A DNA stretch of 64,000 nucleotides from contig DBGEOK010000046.1 in assembly GCA_048370855.1 (NCBI GenBank), positions 1-64,000 of the forward strand. The letters are read 5' to 3'. Position numbers and translations under genes: made by a program. Shown one piece after another: positions 26,484-35,654 of the stretch. Under the pieces are notes generated by a model, which was given only the letters and a program-made list of their open reading frames with translations, was not told the DNA's origin and searched no databases. Positions within the stretch are counted from its first letter, which is position 1; each line of letters starts with the position of its first letter. This DNA is from Limiplasma sp048370855. GTDB lineage: Bacteria; Bacillota; Clostridia; Christensenellales; Aristaeellaceae.

Positions 26484-26795
26484 CGGAGGGCGGCCATGGC
26501 CGCCCTCAGATTGACGACAAACCTATTTGGGGGAGGTTTGGAGGGGCGACAGCCCCTCCAAATGAAATTGGTTCGCCTGGCTTTGCCAGCGGTGGGCAGT
26601 GTGCCCGTGCGGGCGCGGGCACACTGTTTTCGCCTTTGGCGAAAATTTCAATCACCGATTTGAAATCGGTGATTGAAACCCTGGCTGGGGAGTTTGCGCC
26701 TCCGGCGCAAACAATCCGACAGTTCTCGTCGGAAAAGATCGCCGAAAGGCGGGCTTTTTCGACGGCCTGAGGGCGGCCATGGCCGCCCTTCGCCG
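26484..26795 (-). repeat. dispersed repeat B, copy 2
   Basis: Inverted relative to the copy at 17245-17512 and built from the same blocks. It carries several nested hairpins: GGAGGGGC/GCCCCTCC, a 9-bp GTGCCCGTG/CGGGCAC type pair, a long CAATCACCGATTT/AAATCGGTGATTG palindrome, and TTTGCGCC/GGCGCAAA. Both ends carry GGCGGCCATGGCCGCC palindromes (26490-26506 and 26772-26788). It sits between the glgP stop and the MBL promoter; the copy end next to glgP may also serve as its terminator. Confidence 0.82.
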
Positions 26796-26807
26796 CTTTT
26801 GGCTCCT

Positions 26808-29261
26808 TTACGAATCAATCGCGCGGATGTTCCAAATACGGTCATTGTATTCCCGTATGGTTCGGTCGGAGCTGAAGAACCCGGATTTCGCCGTGTTAAT
26901 GACGGCCATTTTTAGCCATTTGCCACGATTTTGGTAATCCTCCATCATGCGGCGGTTGGCCATGGAATAGCTGCCGAAATCCTTCAGGACAAAGTATGGG
27001 TCCGCCATCCCGCCGTAATCCCCTACCAACAGGGTATGGTACAGGTCTTGCAAAGCAAGGGGTTCGTTAGGGAACAGCGTGCCGTCGAGCCATTGGCTCA
27101 TGGCCTTGCGGATTTCCGCGTTGTTTTCAAAGATGCTCATGGGGTTATAATTTCCCTCGCGGTACATCCCTTCCACGGTCTCGGCTCGCATTCCGAAAAT
27201 GTAGATGTTATCCGGGCCGACCTGGTCATAAATCTCCACGTTTGCTCCGTCCATGGTTCCCAGTGTGACCGCGCCGTTCATCATGAATTTCATGTTTCCG
27301 GTGCCGCTCGCCTCCTTGCCCGCCGTGGAAAGCTGCTGGCTGATTTCGGAGGCCGGCATCAGCACCTCGGCGGTAGAAACGTCGTAATTTTCAATATAGA
27401 CGATTTTGAGCATCTGCCTTGCGCGAGGATGCCGGTCGATCACCTTGGCGAGCGCGTTGATGTAGCGGATAATCAGCTTGGCGCGCAGGTATCCAGGCGC
27501 CGCCTTCGCGCCAAACAGGAACAGCCGGGGCGGCATGGTAAAGCCCGGATCGTCCACAATGCGGTTGAACAGCACCTGAATATGAAGCGCGTTCAGCATT
27601 TGCCGCTTATACTCGTGCAATCGCTTGGCCTGGGTGTCAAAAATAAACGAGGTGTCGATGTCGATATCCTGCCGATCTTTAATCAGCTTTTGCAGGCGCT
27701 TTTTGTTTTCCTGCTTCACCCGGTCAAACTTTTCCAGGAAGGCCGCGTCATCCGCGTAGGGCGCGAGCGCTTCCAGCTCTCCGGCGTCCGCGATAAAGCC
27801 CGGGCCAATCGCCTCCTTCAACAGGGCGGTCAGCTTCGGGTTGGCCGCGATCAGCCATCGCCTGTGCGTAATGCCGTTTGTAATCGCGGTAAACTTCCCC
27901 TTGTCCAGCAGCCAGTAATCATGAAAAAGCGAATCCTTCAATATTTGACCGTGCAGTTGGCTGACGCCGTTGACGCTGTAACTCAGCGCAACGCACAGGT
28001 TAGCCATGTGTACCTGCCCATAGCCGATGATCGCCATATGTCCGATTCTTTCCCATTGATCGGGATAGCTCTTAAAAAGATCCTCGCAGACGCGGCGGTT
28101 CAGTTCCTCCAAAATCATATAGATTCGCGGCAGCGTTTGCCGCATCATGTCAATCGGCCAGCGCTCCAGCGCTTCGGCCATAATGGTATGGTTGGTGTAC
28201 GCCATGCAGCGGTGGGTAATGCGCTGCGCCATCTCCCAGCTAAGCCCCTCCTCGTCGATCAGCAGGCGCATCAGCTCCGGAATGGCGAGGCCGGGATGGG
28301 TGTCGTTAATATGGAAAACCGCTTTATCCGGCAGCAGGTCAAAATTGGCGCCATACTGCTTTTTAAACACCTTCAAGGCATACTGAAGCGTCGCGCTGGT
28401 AAAGAAGTAATGCTGCTTCAGGCGAAGCATTTTTCCTTCATAATGCTTATCCTCCGGATACAGCACTTTCGAGATAACTTCGGCCATCTGCATTTCTTCC
28501 ATGGCCTTCATGTATTCGCCTTCTCCAAACCGGTTAAGGTCAATCCTCTCCCGGCTCCGGGCGCTCCAGGTCCTCAGCGTGTTGACGCATTCGTTATTGT
28601 AGCCGACAATCGGCATATCATAAGGCACCGCGTCAATGGTATAGGCGTCCTCCAGCCTGAACACCTTGCGGCCGTTTTCCTCGAGCTCCTCGATATGGCC
28701 GCCGAATTGTACCGAACAAGTATCCTCCGTGGCGGCGATCTCCCAAACGTTTCCGTTTTGCAGCCAGGTGTCGGGCAGCTCTACCTGCTGGCCGTCCACC
28801 ATCTTCTGCCGGAAAAGGCCGTATTCATACCGTATGGTACACCCGACAGCCGGAACGCTCAGGCTGGCCAGGCTATCCATAAAGCAGGCCGCAAGGCGGC
28901 CAAGGCCTCCGTTGCCAAGCGCAGGCTCGGGTTCTTCCGGCAGAATGGTTTGCAAATCAATGCCCAAATCGGTCAGCGCGCGGGCATATTCATCCTGCGA
29001 GCATAAATTAATCAGGTTGCAATTGAGCGAGCGGCCCGTTAAAAACTCCACGGACAGGTAGTATAGCCGCTTTCCCCTGGCGTTGCGAAGCTTTTCGCGT
29101 GAAATCATCCACCTTTGCATGATCTGATCGCGCACGGTGGACGCGACCGCCTTATATAGCTGTTGCGAAGTCGCTTCAGGTACGGTAATGCCGTAGTAGC
29201 GCTGAAGTTTTCCAACAATACTCTGCTTGATGGACTCCGCGTCGAATGTCGTAATGGCCAT
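26808..29261 (-). CDS. glgP: glycogen/maltodextrin phosphorylase
   Basis: 817 residues, the full family length. It cleaves alpha-1,4-glucan ends with phosphate to give glucose-1-phosphate in the cytoplasm. The pyridoxal-phosphate lysine lies in EASGTGNMKFMMNG, and other signatures are EPEPALGNGGLGRLAACFMDS near residue 110 and FHINDTHPGLAIPELMR. AAGGAGG precedes the ATG. It stands alone, without glgA, glgB, glgC or malQ beside it. Confidence 0.97.
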   Translation of the reverse strand: MAITTFDAESIKQSIVGKLQRYYGITVPEATSQQLYKAVASTVRDQIMQRWMISREKLRNARGKRLYYLSVEFLTGRSLNCNLINLCSQDEYARALTDLGIDLQTILPEEPEPALGNGGLGRLAACFMDSLASLSVPAVGCTIRYEYGLFRQKMVDGQQVELPDTWLQNGNVWEIAATEDTCSVQFGGHIEELEENGRKVFRLEDAYTIDAVPYDMPIVGYNNECVNTLRTWSARSRERIDLNRFGEGEYMKAMEEMQMAEVISKVLYPEDKHYEGKMLRLKQHYFFTSATLQYALKVFKKQYGANFDLLPDKAVFHINDTHPGLAIPELMRLLIDEEGLSWEMAQRITHRCMAYTNHTIMAEALERWPIDMMRQTLPRIYMILEELNRRVCEDLFKSYPDQWERIGHMAIIGYGQVHMANLCVALSYSVNGVSQLHGQILKDSLFHDYWLLDKGKFTAITNGITHRRWLIAANPKLTALLKEAIGPGFIADAGELEALAPYADDAAFLEKFDRVKQENKKRLQKLIKDRQDIDIDTSFIFDTQAKRLHEYKRQMLNALHIQVLFNRIVDDPGFTMPPRLFLFGAKAAPGYLRAKLIIRYINALAKVIDRHPRARQMLKIVYIENYDVSTAEVLMPASEISQQLSTAGKEASGTGNMKFMMNGAVTLGTMDGANVEIYDQVGPDNIYIFGMRAETVEGMYREGNYNPMSIFENNAEIRKAMSQWLDGTLFPNEPLALQDLYHTLLVGDYGGMADPYFVLKDFGSYSMANRRMMEDYQNRGKWLKMAVINTAKSGFFSSDRTIREYNDRIWNIRAIDS

Positions 29262-29302
29262 AGGGCGCCTCCTTGTTTATAATAAGAAAAACAACAGGGA
29301 TA

Positions 29303-29331
29303 ATTATACCATGAACGCTTCATTCGGGCAA
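29303..29331 (-). promoter_or_regulatory. promoter of glgP
   Basis: Minus strand: perfect -10 TATAAT (29303-29308), 17-base spacer, weak -35 TTGCCC (29326-29331), about 42 bases before the glgP start codon. Confidence 0.65.
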
Positions 29332-29375
29332 GTTACCCGTTCATGCGTCCGCTTTATCCGTCTGTTTGGCAAAAA

Positions 29376-29391
29376 AGTTTCACGTGAAACA
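29376..29391. other. parS site 1 (ParB/Spo0J binding)
   Basis: AGTTTCACGTGAAACA matches the bacterial parS consensus TGTTTCACGTGAAACA at 15 of 16 positions and contains the perfect GTTTCACGTGAAAC palindrome. parS sites cluster around the chromosome origin and nucleate ParB spreading and SMC loading. Confidence 0.92.
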
Positions 29392-29488
29392 GTATATTAT
29401 GCGTTTTTCAAACTGTGCTCATGCATGCTCAGAGGGGTTTGCGAAGAAATCTGCCAATTCAGCGTTTCCTGCGGCTAAAGGCCTATTA

Positions 29489-29504
29489 TGTTTCACGTGA
29501 AACA
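29489..29504. other. parS site 2 (ParB/Spo0J binding)
   Basis: TGTTTCACGTGAAACA is identical to the 16-base consensus. It lies 113 bases from site 1 (start to start) and 14 bases before the -35 box of addA, in a gap with no gene. Confidence 0.95.
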
Positions 29505-29518
29505 ATATAGGCTGAGCG

Positions 29519-29547
29519 TTGTCAATCCAAAAAGAATGCGTTACAAT
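29519..29547 (+). promoter_or_regulatory. promoter of addA
   Basis: TTGTCA (29519-29524), a 17-base spacer and TACAAT (29542-29547), 34 bases before the chosen addA start. parS site 2 lies immediately upstream, so ParB binding could affect this promoter. Confidence 0.6.
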
Positions 29548-29581
29548 AGGCTTATCGCCAACGCGGAAGGGGGTCATGCAC

Positions 29582-32500
29582 ATGCGGTTCACAGATCGGC
29601 AGACTGCCGCCATCCAAGCGGACAATCCGCAGTTATTGGTGTCGGCCGCCGCGGGAAGCGGCAAAACCGCCGTGCTCGTCGAGCGCATTTTTCATATGAT
29701 TTCCACCAAGGGCATGTCCATTGACCGCATGCTGATTGTTACCTTTACCCGCGCGGCTGCCGCAGAAATGCGCGAGCGCTTGGAAACCAGGCTCAACGAA
29801 GCCGCGCAGGATAATCCGGCGCTTCAAAAGCAAGCCGAGCTCGTTTCCATGGCGCAAATCAGCACCATTCATTCCTTTTGTCAAAAAATCGTCCGACAAA
29901 ATTTTCAGCACTGCAAGGTGGACCCTCAGTTTACCCTCAGCGACGAGAGAGAGCGCGATCGTTTGTTTCAGGAGGCGCTCAACGAGACGCTCGATCAGGT
30001 ATATCAAAACGCCGCCGCGGATTCCGAGCTGCTTTCTCTGCTGTCCAAATATACCGAGCGCGAGCTTTCCACCATGCTCTCTTTGCTGCACGGCTTTTTG
30101 CTGTCACGGCCAAATCCCATGGAGTGGCTCGAAAAGCACGCGCGGAAGACCTGGTCGGCAAATACCCTGGACCGGGAACCCATGGCCATGGCATTTTGCT
30201 CGGAAGCCTCGTTGATGGTCCAAGGCATGCTCTCTATCTGGGAAGAGTCCGCGCGGCTTGCAAAGCATCCCGAATTTCCCGAACGATATCTCGATACGAT
30301 TGTCAAGGACGAAGCGGCGCTGCGGGCATTAAACGGCGCGTGCGGCAGCTTTACCGGGCTTGCCGGCGCGCTGCGGGGGATCAAATTCAGCACGCTTGCG
30401 CGCGTCGCGCCTCAAAGCGAAGCTCAGCGCGCGCTGGCGGAGCAATATAAAGAATGTCGGGCGCGCTACAAGGATTTAACGGATGAACTCAAAAAGCTGC
30501 TTCCCGTCGACTGCGACGCCGGCATTGCCGATTTACGGGCCATGGAGCCGGCGACGCGCGGTCTGGCCAAGGCCGTTCGGTTATTGCACGAAATTTTTTT
30601 GGCCTCCAAGCAAGAGCAGGGCGTGCTGGACTTTAACGACCTGGAGCATCTGGCTTTGGATGTGCTGTCCGACGAAAAGCTGCGCCAACGGCTGTCCGAC
30701 GAGTTTGACGCTATTTTTGTAGACGAGTACCAGGATGTCAGCGCCCTTCAGGATGCCATCCTCGGCGCGCTGATGAGGAAGAACCCGCCCGGCGCGCCGC
30801 AATTCGTATTTTATGTGGGGGACGTGAAGCAAAGCATCTATCGGTTTCGTCTGGCAGAGCCCGCCCTGTTTCTCGGCAAGCTCAACGCCTTTTCCGTCGA
30901 CCCAAGGGCAGAGCGCCGCAAGATTATTCTAAACCAGAATTTTCGCAGCCGGAGCGGGGTGCTGGACGCCGTTAACCGGGTTTTCGAGCATGTCATGGAC
31001 AGCCGCGTAACCGAAATTGACTATGACGAGGACGCAAGGCTTTTTCCCGGCTCTCCCTCCGTATGCGACCCTGCGACAGAAATCCACGTGCTTAACAGCG
31101 CCGGCCATAAACCGGCGGAAATGGCGAGAGCGGAAGCCGTTTGGATCGCCCGGGATATCCTTGCCGGTATCGGAACGCCCGTACTGGACGCCCAGGGCGC
31201 GGAACGGGGGATATTGCACTATCGGGATATTGCGATTCTGCTGCCAGTCAGCAAGAACATCGCCGACAAGGTAGAGGCGGTGCTGACCGCCGCCGGCATT
31301 CCCGTGTACTGTGAAAATGCGTCGGACAGCCTAAAAAGCGGCGAGGTTACGCAGGTTGTCCAGCATCTGCAGTTAATGGACAACCTGATGAACGACGTCG
31401 CGCTGATCAGCGAGCTTCGCAGTCCGCTGTTTGAAATGGACGAGCGGGAGCTGGCCCGCGTGAGGCTTTTAAAGCCCGAAAAAGAAGCCAGCTTCCTGGA
31501 GGCTCTTTGTCAGGGAGCCGAATGCGCCGCCGAGGAAGCGCTCCTCCTACGCTGCCGCGACGTGCTCAAGACGCTGGAAGAGGAACGCTTCCTGTACAGA
31601 AGCATGTCCCTGGATCTTTACCTGTGGGATTTTTTGCAGCGCAGCGGGTTATACGCGCATTACGGGGCGCAGCCGGGCGGCAAGCTGAGACAGGCGAATC
31701 TTCGCATGCTTTGCCACAAAGCGGGAGAATACGCAAAAGCGCATGGGGAGGGCTTGCGCGGCTTCCTGGAGGCCATTGGAAACGAGAGCAGCGGGGGCGT
31801 AAGCCCCGCCGTAATCAATCCCTGGGAGGACGTGGTGCGGATTATGACCATCCACAAGTCGAAGGGATTGGAATTTCCCACGGTGTATGTAATGGGGCTG
31901 GGCGGCTCGCTGCGGCGGCGGACAGCCACCAAAGCGGTCGGGATGCACAGCGATATCGGGTTTGGGCTTGGGTATGTAAACGAGCATGCCAGAACCAAGC
32001 GCGTCACCCTTTTGCAAAGCGCCATCACCCTTCGGGAGCGCGCCGAGGACCGCGCGGAGCGCGCCCGCGTGCTGTATGTGGCGATGACCAGGGCGAAAAG
32101 CCGCCTGGTTTTGGTAGGCAGCGAAAACGAGGCGCGCTGCGGCTATTCGGATACCCTTGCCACGGCGAAAGCGTGGGAGCCCGGAAAACAAAATCCGTTT
32201 TCGGTCCGCGCGGCCCACAGCATGCTGGAATGGATTTTACAATGCGTTCGGCCTGGGGATCGTATAGAGCGTTTGGCCAAGGACGGCTTTCCCACAGAGG
32301 AGGTGAGGGAAAGCTGGGAAGAAGCGAAATTCCCCACAGATTCCACAAGTTTTCCACATAAAACGGCGGGTTGGCGGGTCGTTTTCCACAGCGAGCCGGA
32401 TTTTTCAACGAAACCCTCATGGAATCCCACCGTCCTTCCGCTGGCGCCCTTGCTCGCGCAATCCGTATCGGAAAACCCGATACGCGGAAAAGTCGGAGAC

Positions 32501-33256
32501 GAGCCGCCGGAAGCGGACCCTCTCGCGCCTCGCCTGGAGCTTATACACAGGCCGCTCAAGCTCGGCGTCACCTCGCTTTGTCAATCTTTGGAGACAAGCG
32601 GGCAGACGGCGGGTGACAGCTCAGGTCTGCCGGAGGAGGAGACGGCGGAGGAAAAACGGTACCCGCTCTCCGTTTTCCGGCCCCGGCTGCTGGGCGACCT
32701 GCCCTCGCTTCCCGCATTTCTCAACCCTCCCAAAGAAGAACGGGCCTTGCAAGCGGGCGTTCAAACACACCGCCTGTTGGGCGCGCTGGAACTGGCGGGG
32801 GCGCGCATGACCGCCGCGTCGCCCGACGCCCTCCGGGCATTTTTGCGCGGGGAGGTCGACCGGCTGAAACGGCAGGGCGTCATGACCGGCAAGGAGGCGG
32901 AGCTGGCCAATGTGGATATGGCCGCGCGCTTTCTGGAAAGCGGGCTGGGCGCGCGCATGCTGGCCGCGCCGACCGTGCGGCGAGAGTGGAGCTTCAACCT
33001 GCGCGTCCGGGAGCCGTTTGACACAATCCTGCAGGGCGTGATCGACCTGTGCTTTTTAGAAAATGAAGAATGGGTGCTCGTCGACTTTAAAACCGACCGG
33101 GTAGACACAGCCGACGCGCTCCGGGATCGCTATCAAACGCAAATGGATTACTACGGACGCGCGCTCGCGCTGGCGACGCCCTACCCGGTTGGAGCGCGCG
33201 GCTTGTTTTCACTGCGGCTCGGCGAGGTGGTTTGGCTTCCGGCGATATTTTCTTAA
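29582..33256 (+). CDS. addA: ATP-dependent helicase/nuclease subunit A
   Basis: 1224 residues, the normal AddA length. UvrD/Rep-type helicase motifs are complete: Walker A SAAAGSGKTA near residue 22, FTRAAAAEMRER (Ia), IFVDEYQDVS (II), VGDVKQSIYRFR (III), IMTIHKSKGLEFP (V) and LYVAMTRAK (VI). The C-terminal RecB-family nuclease has WVLVDFKTDRVDT and YQTQMDYYGRAL. With AddB it resects double-strand breaks to Chi sites. ATG 29582 is preferred over ATG 29576 because GGAAGGGGG lies 8 bases upstream. addB, normally just upstream, is not in this window. Confidence 0.95.
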   Translation: MRFTDRQTAAIQADNPQLLVSAAAGSGKTAVLVERIFHMISTKGMSIDRMLIVTFTRAAAAEMRERLETRLNEAAQDNPALQKQAELVSMAQISTIHSFCQKIVRQNFQHCKVDPQFTLSDERERDRLFQEALNETLDQVYQNAAADSELLSLLSKYTERELSTMLSLLHGFLLSRPNPMEWLEKHARKTWSANTLDREPMAMAFCSEASLMVQGMLSIWEESARLAKHPEFPERYLDTIVKDEAALRALNGACGSFTGLAGALRGIKFSTLARVAPQSEAQRALAEQYKECRARYKDLTDELKKLLPVDCDAGIADLRAMEPATRGLAKAVRLLHEIFLASKQEQGVLDFNDLEHLALDVLSDEKLRQRLSDEFDAIFVDEYQDVSALQDAILGALMRKNPPGAPQFVFYVGDVKQSIYRFRLAEPALFLGKLNAFSVDPRAERRKIILNQNFRSRSGVLDAVNRVFEHVMDSRVTEIDYDEDARLFPGSPSVCDPATEIHVLNSAGHKPAEMARAEAVWIARDILAGIGTPVLDAQGAERGILHYRDIAILLPVSKNIADKVEAVLTAAGIPVYCENASDSLKSGEVTQVVQHLQLMDNLMNDVALISELRSPLFEMDERELARVRLLKPEKEASFLEALCQGAECAAEEALLLRCRDVLKTLEEERFLYRSMSLDLYLWDFLQRSGLYAHYGAQPGGKLRQANLRMLCHKAGEYAKAHGEGLRGFLEAIGNESSGGVSPAVINPWEDVVRIMTIHKSKGLEFPTVYVMGLGGSLRRRTATKAVGMHSDIGFGLGYVNEHARTKRVTLLQSAITLRERAEDRAERARVLYVAMTRAKSRLVLVGSENEARCGYSDTLATAKAWEPGKQNPFSVRAAHSMLEWILQCVRPGDRIERLAKDGFPTEEVRESWEEAKFPTDSTSFPHKTAGWRVVFHSEPDFSTKPSWNPTVLPLAPLLAQSVSENPIRGKVGDEPPEADPLAPRLELIHRPLKLGVTSLCQSLETSGQTAGDSSGLPEEETAEEKRYPLSVFRPRLLGDLPSLPAFLNPPKEERALQAGVQTHRLLGALELAGARMTAASPDALRAFLRGEVDRLKRQGVMTGKEAELANVDMAARFLESGLGARMLAAPTVRREWSFNLRVREPFDTILQGVIDLCFLENEEWVLVDFKTDRVDTADALRDRYQTQMDYYGRALALATPYPVGARGLFSLRLGEVVWLPAIFS

Positions 33257-33337
33257 TTATGACAAAAATATTTCTTTTCTTTGGGAACAAAGAGGCCGGA
33301 CAAATCGTTACATACATGTACGGGTGAATATTAGGGC

Positions 33338-33366
33338 TTGATTTCCCAACGTTTTGCCTGTACAAT
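33338..33366 (+). promoter_or_regulatory. promoter of the peptidoglycan-binding lipoprotein
   Basis: TTGATT (33338-33343), a 17-base spacer and TACAAT (33361-33366), about 95 bases before the start codon. Confidence 0.6.
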
Positions 33367-33459
33367 AAGTGGGTACGGCGGACCGTTCGCGTTGCCTCAT
33401 CCGCTTAAAAGGATTGTAATATTTACCGCAACTTGATTCAGCGAAACGGAGTGTTGAAT

Positions 33460-35178
33460 ATGAAGCACAGGAACCCCATATCGAGGGAAGCTGGCGGATG
33501 GGCGGCCCTTTCCAAGCGCGCGGCCATGCTTTTGCTGCTTGCGCTCGCCTGTTGGGTGCTGAGCGGCTGCTATATGGAGCCCGACCGCGTGGTCGGCGAC
33601 GACAACGGGCTGACCGTCGGCACGGACGGCCAGGACTTCCAGACCGTGATTACGCCCACGCCGGAGGTTACCTACACGCCCACTCCGCAGCCCACCAGCG
33701 ACTCGCAGCAGGTGGATTGGTCGCAATGGAACTTCGGCGATAATACGGCCACCAATCCGCCCAGCAATGTCATTCCGATTGGAACCCAAAGCGTGACGGC
33801 CACCGCCACCCCGGCTCCGGGTTCCACCTCGCCTATCAGCGTGGCGACCGCCACGCCCAAGCCTACCAATTCCTCTACCGGCTCCAGCGGCAGCACCTCC
33901 TCCAACGTGCTGAAAAACGGCGCGTCCGGCAGCAGCGTCAAGCAGCTTCAGCAGCGCCTGAAGGATTTGGGGTATTATTCCGGCAGCGTGGACGGGAAAT
34001 ACGGAAGCGGCACGGAAAGCGCGGTTAAGGCATTCCAAAGCGCAAACGGGCTGAAAGCCGACGGCATCGCCGGAAGCGCGACCCAGGATAAGGTATACAG
34101 CTCCAGCGCGAAAAAGAACTCCGGCGGCGGCAGCTCGTCCGCGACTTCCTCCTCCGGCACCTCGTCTAGCTCCTCGGCCAACACCTATACCAACGGCAAG
34201 ACGGATATCTACCTGAAGCTGGGCTCGTCCGGCTCGCAGGTCAAAATCCTTCAAAACCGGCTGATCGTGCTGGGCTATTTGAGCGGCACCGCGGACGGCG
34301 ACTTTGCCGAAACCACGGAGGCGGCGGTCGTCGCCTTCCAAAAGCGCAACAGCATTTACGCGGACGGCATCGCGGGCCCCACAACGCTGACGAAGCTCTA
34401 TTCCTCCTCGGCGAAAAAGGCGTCCTCCGTGGCCGCGAACATCGGCTCCCTCCGTGAGGGAATGACCGGAAGCGGCGTTCGCGCGCTCCAGCAGCAGTTG
34501 AAAAACCTTGGCTACTACACCGGCAGCGTGGACGGGGACTTTGGCTCCGGCACCACGGCGGCGGTCATGGCCTTCCAGGGCGCAAGCGGGCTGAAGCAGG
34601 ACGGCGTGGCCGGGAAGGCGACCATGAACGCCATATACGCCTCGACCGGAACCGGCGGCTCCGGCGGAAGCTCCACGGCCTCCAACCCCGACACTTATGG
34701 CGAGACCGCGTCCAGCAGCGGTTATAGCACCATCTCCACCGCCTCCAAGAACAATACCGCCACCGTCACGCAGCTTCAGTCCGCCCTCAGCTCAACCGGC
34801 TATTACAGCGGTTCGCTGGACGGGGACTACGGAAGCGCGACCGAGGAAGCGGTCAAGTCCTTCCAGCGCACGCGCGGCCTGCGCGTCACCGGTATGGCGG
34901 GCCCCTCCACCCAGCGTCTCCTGTATGGTGGGGTATCGGAAAGCGGCAGCTATTCCAAGCTGAAGCTCGGCAGCAGCGGCTCGGCGGTCAAGGCGCTGCA
35001 ATACGCGCTGTATGAGCTCAAGTATTACGACGGGGATATCACCGGAAAATATGATACCGTCACAGAGAGCGCGGTCATGGTCTTTCAGCAGGTCAACGGC
35101 CTGGATATGGACGGCGTCGCCGGCGAACAAACGCAGCAGCGGCTGTTCAGCAGCAACGCGCTTCCGTGCAATATTTAG
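33460..35178 (+). CDS. lipoprotein with five peptidoglycan-binding domains
   Basis: 572 residues. A signal peptide with lipobox LSGC (cysteine near residue 35) marks a lipoprotein. A Pro/Thr/Ser-rich linker (about 60-150) leads to five PG_binding_1 repeats of about 65 residues, each with the LQxxLxxLGYYxGxxDGxxGxxTxxAVxxFQ pattern and ending in DG-AG-T; they are separated by Ser-rich linkers. No enzymatic domain follows. Such repeats hold proteins to cell-wall or spore-cortex glycan. Start ATG 33460 has GGAGTG upstream and begins the positively charged signal-peptide head; the repeats are similar enough to suggest internal duplication. Confidence 0.88.
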   Translation: MKHRNPISREAGGWAALSKRAAMLLLLALACWVLSGCYMEPDRVVGDDNGLTVGTDGQDFQTVITPTPEVTYTPTPQPTSDSQQVDWSQWNFGDNTATNPPSNVIPIGTQSVTATATPAPGSTSPISVATATPKPTNSSTGSSGSTSSNVLKNGASGSSVKQLQQRLKDLGYYSGSVDGKYGSGTESAVKAFQSANGLKADGIAGSATQDKVYSSSAKKNSGGGSSSATSSSGTSSSSSANTYTNGKTDIYLKLGSSGSQVKILQNRLIVLGYLSGTADGDFAETTEAAVVAFQKRNSIYADGIAGPTTLTKLYSSSAKKASSVAANIGSLREGMTGSGVRALQQQLKNLGYYTGSVDGDFGSGTTAAVMAFQGASGLKQDGVAGKATMNAIYASTGTGGSGGSSTASNPDTYGETASSSGYSTISTASKNNTATVTQLQSALSSTGYYSGSLDGDYGSATEEAVKSFQRTRGLRVTGMAGPSTQRLLYGGVSESGSYSKLKLGSSGSAVKALQYALYELKYYDGDITGKYDTVTESAVMVFQQVNGLDMDGVAGEQTQQRLFSSNALPCNI

Positions 35179-35219
35179 CGGCGGGAGAAAACCTCTTGTA
35201 CGATCAAAACACAGGAACT

Positions 35220-35260
35220 GAGGCCCGGCGGCATTTGCCCGCCGGGCCTCTAAAAATCTT
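35220..35260 (+). terminator. rho-independent terminator after the lipoprotein gene
   Basis: Perfect 12-bp GC-rich stem (35220-35231 with 35239-35250), loop of 7, then TAAAAATCTTT. The rest of the gap up to the next promoter (35261-35595) holds no gene I can support. Confidence 0.8.
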
Positions 35261-35595
35261 TGCGTCCCAGGCCGCGCCGCTATTATCGCCGGCAAAAAAA
35301 CGTCTTGGCGCAAGAACGCCGGAACCCTCGAGGGAGTGGAAAAATCGGCCTCCGCAGGCCGTCTCGCGCGGCGGTCGTCGGAAGCCGGACGCAGCGAGGA
35401 CGCGAAACCCAAGCTTTTTTTTCCGCCTTTTGGTATGCCTTGCGGGGCGCTCAGGTCAGCGCCGGAACAGCGCGTCCAACTCGCACGGCCTGCTGAATGG
35501 CCGCTCCGCGATAGGCCAAAGCAGGGAGAGGCGGGCTTATATGCTCTAAAACGTATGGCAGCGCCTTTCCAAAGAGGTTTTTGGGGCCCAACATA

Positions 35596-35624
35596 TTGAC
35601 GGATCGCTCATCGTCCTTTATTCT
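35596..35624 (+). promoter_or_regulatory. promoter of the ABC exporter operon
   Basis: TTGACG (35596-35601), a 17-base spacer, and TATTCT (35619-35624), 31 bases before the ATPase start codon. Confidence 0.6.
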
Positions 35625-35654
35625 GGTTGTGATTTGAAACAAAGGAGCGTTTGT

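Noticed and set aside
26931..29006. 691-codon plus-strand frame inside glgP
   Set aside because: Antisense of a complete, well-conserved phosphorylase.
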